Source: Acetatifactor sp.
GTDB taxonomy: Bacteria > Bacillota > Clostridia > Lachnospirales > Lachnospiraceae
Direction of reading: 5' to 3'
Assembly (NCBI GenBank): GCA_016290775.1
Contig: JAEEVF010000007.1
Coordinates: forward strand, 62,001 to 126,000
DNA length: 64,000 nucleotides
Shown here: positions 59,329-64,000 of the stretch, piece by piece
Layout of the letters: every line of letters begins with the position of its first letter
Numbering within the stretch: the stretch's first letter is position 1
The notes under the pieces: generated by a model
What the model was told of the DNA's origin: nothing
The model's database searches: none
The model's input: only the letters and a program-made list of their open reading frames with translations
Position numbers and translations under genes: made by a program

Positions 59329-59357
59329 ATCATATCGCAGGCCATGGCCCTCTTCAA
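59329..59357 (-). promoter_or_regulatory. Promoter of the DUF4153 gene
   Basis: On the minus strand TTGAAG (59357-59352), a 17-bp spacer and TATGAT (59334-59329). The leader would be about 95 nt. Confidence 0.65.
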
Positions 59358-59413
59358 TAGGGAGAATGTCACGAATGCAGAAAGAGGGGAGTGACATTTG
59401 TCACGATTTGCTG

Positions 59414-59441
59414 TTGCGCTACCCTATACGTATGTTATAAT
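59414..59441 (+). promoter_or_regulatory. Promoter of uvrC
   Basis: TTGCGC at 59414-59419, a 16-bp spacer and an extended -10 TGTTATAAT with TATAAT at 59436-59441. It lies 40 bp before the uvrC start codon. Confidence 0.75.
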
Positions 59442-59481
59442 TGATGCATCAAACGAAGTTTCTGTAAGTAGGTAAACAAAG

Positions 59482-61422
59482 TTGTTTCAGATTGAGGAAG
59501 AGTTAAAAAAGCTGCCCAATCAGCCGGGCGTGTACATCATGCGGGATAAGACGGACGGGATCTTGTACGTGGGAAAGGCGAAAAACCTTCACAACAGGGT
59601 GCGGTCTTATTTTCGCGAGAAAATCGGGCGCGGACCGGCCATCGACCAGATGGTGCGGCTGATCGCGCGGTTTGAGTACATCGTGACGGACTCAGAGCTC
59701 GAAGCGCTGGTGCTGGAAAACAACCTCATCAAAGAACATTCGCCGAAATATAACACGCTGCTGAAGGATGACAAAACCTACCCTTATGTCAAGGTGACGC
59801 TGGGGGAGGCATTCCCGCGGATCTTGTTCTCGCGGACGATGAAAAAGGATCAGTCCAAGTATTTTGGACCCTATCAGAGTGCCGGGGCGGTGAAGGACGC
59901 GATCGATCTTTTGAACGCGATCTATCAGCTTCGGACCTGTAACCGCAATCTTCCGAGGGACATCGGCGCGGAGCGTCCGTGCCTGAATTACCACATCGGA
60001 AAGTGCGCAGGGCCTTGCAATGGGTTTGTTTCCGCGCAGGATTACAGGAAGCGTGTGGACGGTGCGCTGGAGTTTCTTTCGGGGAACTACGGACCGATCC
60101 TAAAGGACTTGGAGAACCAGATGAAGGCGGCCGCAGAGCGTCTGGAGTTCGAGGAGGCGGCAAGACTTCGGGACCTCCACGTAAGCGTGAAGGCCATTGC
60201 ACAAAAGCAAAAGATCACGGATTCCGACGGCGAGGATAAGGATGTCGTGGCCCTTGCCCAGGAGGGGACGGAGGCGGTTGTGCAGGTGTTCTTTGTGCGC
60301 GGCGGCAAGCTCATGGGCAGAGAGCATTATTACATGACACATGTGTCGCAGTTGCCAGATGAAGGCCTGGCCGCCACTGCAGAAGACCCCACAAACGAAG
60401 AAACCAAGGCGTTGCAGGAACAGAGGAAGACAATCTTAGGCGAAACCCTCCGCCAGTTCCTGCAGCAATTCTACGCGGGCACGCCTTTTCTGCCGCGGGA
60501 GATCATGCTGCAATATGAAATCGAAGACCAAGAGCTCCTTGAGGAGTGGCTCTCGAGCAGGAAGGGTTCTCGCGTGTACCTTCGCGTGCCGAAGATTGGC
60601 AGCAAGGAAAAGCTGGTGGAGCTTGCGGCGCAGAACGCAAAGCTTGTTCTGGATCAGGACAGGGAGCACTTAAAGCGTGAGGAAGGCAGGACCATCGGCG
60701 CGGTGAAGGAGATCGCACAGATCCTTGGAATGAAAGGCATCGAGCGCATGGAAGCCTTCGACATTTCCAACACCAACGGCTTTGAAAACGTGGCTTCGAT
60801 GGTGGTGTTTGAGAAGGGAAAGCCAAAGCCAAGCGATTACCGAAAATTCCGCATGAAGACCGTGGCAGGCCCGGATGACTACGCCTGCATGCATGAAGCC
60901 CTTACGAGGCGCTTTACCCATGGCCTCGAGGAAGCAAAGGAACTTCGCGAAAAGGGCATGGACGAGAAGATGGGAAGCTTTACGAGGTTTCCGGACTTGC
61001 TTCTCATGGACGGCGGTCGAGGACAGGTGAACATTGCGCTGCAGGTGCTTTCTGAGCTGGGACTTCAGATCCCGGTCTGCGGCATGGTCAAGGATGACAA
61101 TCACAGGACGCGCGGTCTATACTTCAACAACGTGGAGCTCCCGATTGACACCCATTCCGAGGGCTTTAAGCTGATCACAAGAGTTCAGGACGAGGCACAC
61201 CGGTTTGCGATCGAATATCATAGGTCCCTACGCGGAAAGGCGCAGGTGCGTTCCGTGCTCGAGGAGATCCCGGGTATCGGACCCGCAAGGAGAAAGGCTT
61301 TGATGAGAACCTTTGGAAGCCTGGAGGAGATCAAGAACGCCTCCTTAGAGGAGCTTCTTAAAATTCCTGAACTCAATGAAAAAGTGGCACAGGAAATACT
61401 AGAATATTTTAACAAGGTATGA
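59482..61422 (+). CDS. uvrC: Excinuclease ABC subunit C, UvrC
   Basis: 646 residues from a TTG at 59482. The GIY-YIG nuclease domain opens the protein (PGVYIMRD.. and [18 protein letters not shown] near 16-45). A UVR motif follows ([19 protein letters not shown] near 214-232), then the RNase-H-like nuclease half ([31 protein letters not shown]) and C-terminal helix-hairpin-helix motifs ([15 protein letters not shown]). UvrC makes both cuts around DNA damage with UvrA and UvrB. The following hprK is 68 bp away, a common clostridial order. Confidence 0.97.
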   Translation: MFQIEEELKKLPNQPGVYIMRDKTDGILYVGKAKNLHNRVRSYFREKIGRGPAIDQMVRLIARFEYIVTDSELEALVLENNLIKEHSPKYNTLLKDDKTYPYVKVTLGEAFPRILFSRTMKKDQSKYFGPYQSAGAVKDAIDLLNAIYQLRTCNRNLPRDIGAERPCLNYHIGKCAGPCNGFVSAQDYRKRVDGALEFLSGNYGPILKDLENQMKAAAERLEFEEAARLRDLHVSVKAIAQKQKITDSDGEDKDVVALAQEGTEAVVQVFFVRGGKLMGREHYYMTHVSQLPDEGLAATAEDPTNEETKALQEQRKTILGETLRQFLQQFYAGTPFLPREIMLQYEIEDQELLEEWLSSRKGSRVYLRVPKIGSKEKLVELAAQNAKLVLDQDREHLKREEGRTIGAVKEIAQILGMKGIERMEAFDISNTNGFENVASMVVFEKGKPKPSDYRKFRMKTVAGPDDYACMHEALTRRFTHGLEEAKELREKGMDEKMGSFTRFPDLLLMDGGRGQVNIALQVLSELGLQIPVCGMVKDDNHRTRGLYFNNVELPIDTHSEGFKLITRVQDEAHRFAIEYHRSLRGKAQVRSVLEEIPGIGPARRKALMRTFGSLEEIKNASLEELLKIPELNEKVAQEILEYFNKV

Positions 61423-61489
61423 TACGATGAAAGGTGGGGGTGATCCTTGGACGGGAACCCCCACATTCTACGAATACAGGAGAGAGTCT

Positions 61490-62455
61490 ATGGCAATCGT
61501 AAGTTTAACTCGCGTGATCGAGAAAATGAAGCTGGAAAACATGACGCCGGACATCGACGTCAGGAAGATTAAGGTGACGCAGCCTGACATCAACAGGCCG
61601 GCACTCCAGATGACTGGTTATTTTGAGCACTTTGACGCCGCCAGACTTCAGGTCATCGGCTTTGTGGAATATTCCTACATGGCAGGCCTGACGGACGAGA
61701 GAAAGCGCGAGGTTTACGATCAGCTCTTAAGTTATGAGACCATTCCGGGCGTTGTGTTCTGCCGCGAATTGCAGCCGGATGAGATCTTTCTCGAGATGGC
61801 AAACAAGCACAAGATCCCCGTTTTTGTGACCAAGAAGTCCACTTCCGCTTTCATGGCGGAGATCATCCGCTGGCTGAACGTCAAGCTTGCACCTTGCATT
61901 TCCGTGCACGGCGTTTTGGTGGACGTTTACGGCGAAGGCGTTCTGATCACGGGTGAGAGCGGCATCGGTAAGTCCGAGGCGGCGCTGGAGCTCATCAAGC
62001 GCGGACACCGTCTGGTGACGGACGACGTGGTGGAGCTTCGCAAGGTCAGCGACGATACGCTGATCGGTTCCGCGCCCGACATCACGAAGCACTTCATCGA
62101 GCTTCGCGGCATCGGCATCGTGGACGTAAAGGCCCTCTTTGGTGCTTCCTCCGTTAAGGACACCCAGAGCATCGATCTGGTGATCCGCTTAGAGGACTGG
62201 GACAAGGATAAGGATTATGACCGCCTTGGCTTGGAGGAGAATTACACGGAATATCTTGGGAACAAAGTGGTCTGCCACAACATTCCCATCCGTCCGGGTC
62301 GTAACCTGGCCGTGATCTGTGAGTCGGCAGCCGTGAACCATCGTCAGAAGAAGATGGGATATAACGCCGCACAGGAGCTTTACGCAAGATTTCAGCAGTC
62401 CCTTGCAAAGCGTCGCGATGAGGACGGCGAGGACTTTTTTGAAGGAGGAGAATGA
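61490..62455 (+). CDS. hprK: HPr kinase/phosphorylase, HprK
   Basis: 321 residues from the ATG at 61490 (AGGAGAGAG upstream), matching the family's usual length of about 310; the frame is open back to 61427 without a site. The catalytic half has the His of SVHGVLVDVYGEG near 138, the Walker A GESGIGKSE near 155, and the family signature LRGIGIVDVKALFG near 204. HprK phosphorylates HPr on Ser46 and so controls carbon catabolite repression in Firmicutes. The ROK glucokinase starts one base after its stop. Confidence 0.96.
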   Translation: MAIVSLTRVIEKMKLENMTPDIDVRKIKVTQPDINRPALQMTGYFEHFDAARLQVIGFVEYSYMAGLTDERKREVYDQLLSYETIPGVVFCRELQPDEIFLEMANKHKIPVFVTKKSTSAFMAEIIRWLNVKLAPCISVHGVLVDVYGEGVLITGESGIGKSEAALELIKRGHRLVTDDVVELRKVSDDTLIGSAPDITKHFIELRGIGIVDVKALFGASSVKDTQSIDLVIRLEDWDKDKDYDRLGLEENYTEYLGNKVVCHNIPIRPGRNLAVICESAAVNHRQKKMGYNAAQELYARFQQSLAKRRDEDGEDFFEGGE

Positions 62456-62456
62456 C

Positions 62457-63389
62457 GTGTACGCATTTGGAGTAGACATCGGCGGAACCACCGTAAAATT
62501 GGGTTTGTTTGATGAGAGCGGGAGCGTTCTGGAAAAGTGGGAGATCCCGACAAGAAAGGAAAACGGCGGCGAGAACATTCTGCCGGACGTAGCGAAGTCC
62601 ATTCTCGCGAAGATGGACCAGAAGGGCATCACGACGAGAGAGGTGCGCGGGATCGGCGTTGGCGCGCCCGGCGCAGTGGATGAGGAAGGAACCATGGTCG
62701 GCGGCGCAGTGAACCTTGGCTGGAGCGTTCTGAACATCCCGAAGATCATGAGCCAGTACGTGGACATTCCCGTAAAGGCAAACAATGACGCAAACGTGGC
62801 AGCCCTCGGCGAGATGTGGCAGGGCGGCGGAAAAGGATATTCCAACATGGTTGCAGTGACGCTGGGAACCGGCGTCGGCGGCGGCATCATCGTGGGCGGA
62901 AAGATCCTGACGGGCGCGACCGGCGCTGGCGGCGAGATCGGCCACATTCACTTGGAGGACGAGGAGACGGAGTGCTGCGGCTGCAAGAAGAAGGGTTGTC
63001 TTGAGCAATATGCTTCCGCTACCGGCATTGTACGTCTTGCAAAGCGTCGTCTTGCAAAGGATGACGCCTACAGCATCTTAAGGGACGGCGAAGTGACTGC
63101 AAAGACCGTGTTTGACGCCGTGAAGGCGGGCGACAAGGTGGCCGTTGAGATCGCGGAGCAGTTTGGCGAGTACCTTGGCAAAGGGCTTGCAGCCGTTGCA
63201 GCCGTGGTCAATCCCGAGGTGTTCGTCATCGGCGGCGGCGTTTCGAAGGCAGGCACGATCCTCCTTAGCTTTGTGGAGCCTGCGTTCCAAAAGTATGTTT
63301 TCTATCCTTGCGCAAATGCGCAGTTTAAGCTTGCAACGCTTGGAAATGACGCCGGGATCTACGGCGCGGCCGCGTTGGTACTGAAATAG
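62457..63389 (+). CDS. ROK-family glucokinase
   Basis: 310 residues from a GTG at 62457 with AGGAGG eight bases upstream; the frame is open further upstream within hprK. The phosphate loop FGVDIGGTTVKLGLFD starts at residue 4. NDANVAALGEMWQGGGK, GTGVGGGIIVGGKI, EIGHIHL and the zinc motif CCGCKKKGCLEQYAS are the ROK signature. It probably phosphorylates glucose to glucose-6-phosphate, which the phosphoglucomutases could use. Linked to hprK by a one-base gap, consistent with sugar-metabolism control. Confidence 0.92.
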   Translation: MYAFGVDIGGTTVKLGLFDESGSVLEKWEIPTRKENGGENILPDVAKSILAKMDQKGITTREVRGIGVGAPGAVDEEGTMVGGAVNLGWSVLNIPKIMSQYVDIPVKANNDANVAALGEMWQGGGKGYSNMVAVTLGTGVGGGIIVGGKILTGATGAGGEIGHIHLEDEETECCGCKKKGCLEQYASATGIVRLAKRRLAKDDAYSILRDGEVTAKTVFDAVKAGDKVAVEIAEQFGEYLGKGLAAVAAVVNPEVFVIGGGVSKAGTILLSFVEPAFQKYVFYPCANAQFKLATLGNDAGIYGAAALVLK

Positions 63390-63405
63390 GGAAGGACTTG
63401 AAACA

Positions 63406-64000
63406 ATGATCAGTGAAATGGCGCTGCAGACGATCCGCAACTTTGCCATGGAACAGAATATCCTTCTGAATGAGCCGATGCGCGGTCACGTGACCTTTCG
63501 CGTGGGTGGACCTGCCGATTGCTTTGTGGAGGTCTGCGACAAGGAGGCACTAAGGAAGCTTTGCAAGTACCTGAAGGCAGCAGGCATTCCCTATTTTGTC
63601 ATGGGGAACGGTAGCAATCTTCTTGTGAGTGACGCAGGGTACCAGGGCGTCATCCTTCGCGTGCAGGGCGGCATGAACGAGATCACGGTAAACGGCACGT
63701 GCGTTAAGGCACAGGCCGGCGCGACCATGGCGCAGGTTGCCAAGGTGGCCATGGAGCATGGACTTACCGGGCTAGAATTTGCCTCAGGCATTCCGGGAAC
63801 CATCGGCGGCGGCATCGTGATGAATGCGGGAGCATATGACGGCGATATGAGCCAGGTGGTAAAGAGCGTGGAGGTTCTAAGTCCGGACGGAGAGTTTTGG
63901 ACCCTCGACAATGCCACCATGGAGTTTGGGTATCGCACCAGCGCCGTGAAGGGACACGCTTACGTGGTGACCGAAGCGGAATTTGAACTGACGCCGGGAA
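63406..64000 (+). CDS. murB: UDP-N-acetylenolpyruvoylglucosamine reductase, MurB (cut by window end)
   Basis: The frame runs from the ATG at 63406 to the window edge, 198 residues of about 300. FAD-binding motifs are visible: TFRVGGPADCFVEV near 31-44, GNGSNLLVSD near 67-76, and LEFASGIPGTIGGGIVMNAGAYDG near 123-146. GYRTSAVK near 178 carries conserved active-site residues. MurB reduces the enolpyruvyl group to form UDP-MurNAc in peptidoglycan synthesis. AAGGA precedes the start, 16 bp after the glucokinase stop. The missing part is beyond the window. Confidence 0.95.
   Translation, partial: MISEMALQTIRNFAMEQNILLNEPMRGHVTFRVGGPADCFVEVCDKEALRKLCKYLKAAGIPYFVMGNGSNLLVSDAGYQGVILRVQGGMNEITVNGTCVKAQAGATMAQVAKVAMEHGLTGLEFASGIPGTIGGGIVMNAGAYDGDMSQVVKSVEVLSPDGEFWTLDNATMEFGYRTSAVKGHAYVVTEAEFELTPG

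Noticed and set aside
1..64000. tRNA, rRNA, insertion sequences, integrases, phage or restriction genes
   Set aside because: Looked for but nothing recognisable was seen on either strand.

Overview
The window looks like part of a chromosome from a low-to-mid GC Firmicute, most likely Lachnospiraceae or a close clostridial relative. The reasons are the strong AGGAGG-type ribosome sites with frequent GTG and TTG starts, DUF4153- and DUF1622-type membrane proteins, a domain-permuted GH3 enzyme of the Butyrivibrio type, EpsG- and LCP-type envelope proteins, and the order uvrC-hprK-ROK glucokinase-murB at the right end. No RNA genes, insertion sequences, phage genes or CRISPR arrays were recognised. 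Almost all of the first 57 kb is one very large cell-surface polysaccharide locus.

Layout. (1) 1-6152: glycosyltransferases (a partial GT2, GT2, GT4, GT4, GT2) around an EpsG/Wzy-like polymerase. (2) 6149-11147: a GH73-like glucosaminidase with two Gln/Gly-rich repeat regions, and a lipoprotein with a long Pro/Thr tail. (3) 11239-15020: a promoter followed by pseB, pseC, a PseH-like acetyltransferase and a GtrB-like transferase, i.e. an incomplete pseudaminic-acid-type pathway. (4) 15001-27385: membrane-anchored SGNH proteins (three, one apparently lacking its nucleophile), a PglK-like ABC flippase, a GtrII/GtrB pair, a WecE-like aminotransferase and three unassigned membrane proteins. (5) 27652-31554: a giant GH25 lysozyme with a long low-complexity cytoplasmic tail. 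(6) 31555-36566: rmlA, rmlC and the Wzm/Wzt-type ABC exporter, embedded in non-coding repeat arrays. (7) 36645-48977: a WbdD-like methyltransferase-kinase, four large GT2 enzymes and two tandem phosphoglucomutases. (8) 49574-53056: the priming glycosylphosphotransferase, an LCP ligase and a rhamnosyltransferase-like GT2. (9) 53175-59226: HtrA protease, permuted GH3 glucosidase and a DUF4153 protein. (10) 59482-64000: uvrC, hprK, glcK and murB (cut by the window end).

How the genes may work together. Phosphoglucomutase and RmlA make dTDP-glucose; RmlC and WecE act on its 4-keto derivatives (rmlB and rmlD are not in the window). WcaJ-like priming, GT2/GT4 assembly, an ABC flippase and an EpsG-like polymerase would make one polymer. 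A Wzm/Wzt exporter whose ATPase carries a Wzt-C-type domain, followed directly by a methyltransferase-kinase resembling the E. coli WbdD chain terminator, suggests a second, ABC-exported and end-capped polymer. LCP would attach glycans to peptidoglycan, and GtrB/GtrII and SGNH enzymes would decorate them.

The most unusual features are non-coding. A 14-copy array with an exact 52-bp period (two copies are 42 bp) sits between wzm and wzt. Each well-preserved unit can fold into a GCAAGCG/CGCTTGC hairpin, with paired changes between copies. A 16-bp x4 array of -10-like sequences follows it, and a 26-bp x4 array lies before rmlA. Tandem duplications also occur at two gene ends and inside at least five coding regions, so the whole locus appears prone to repeat expansion.
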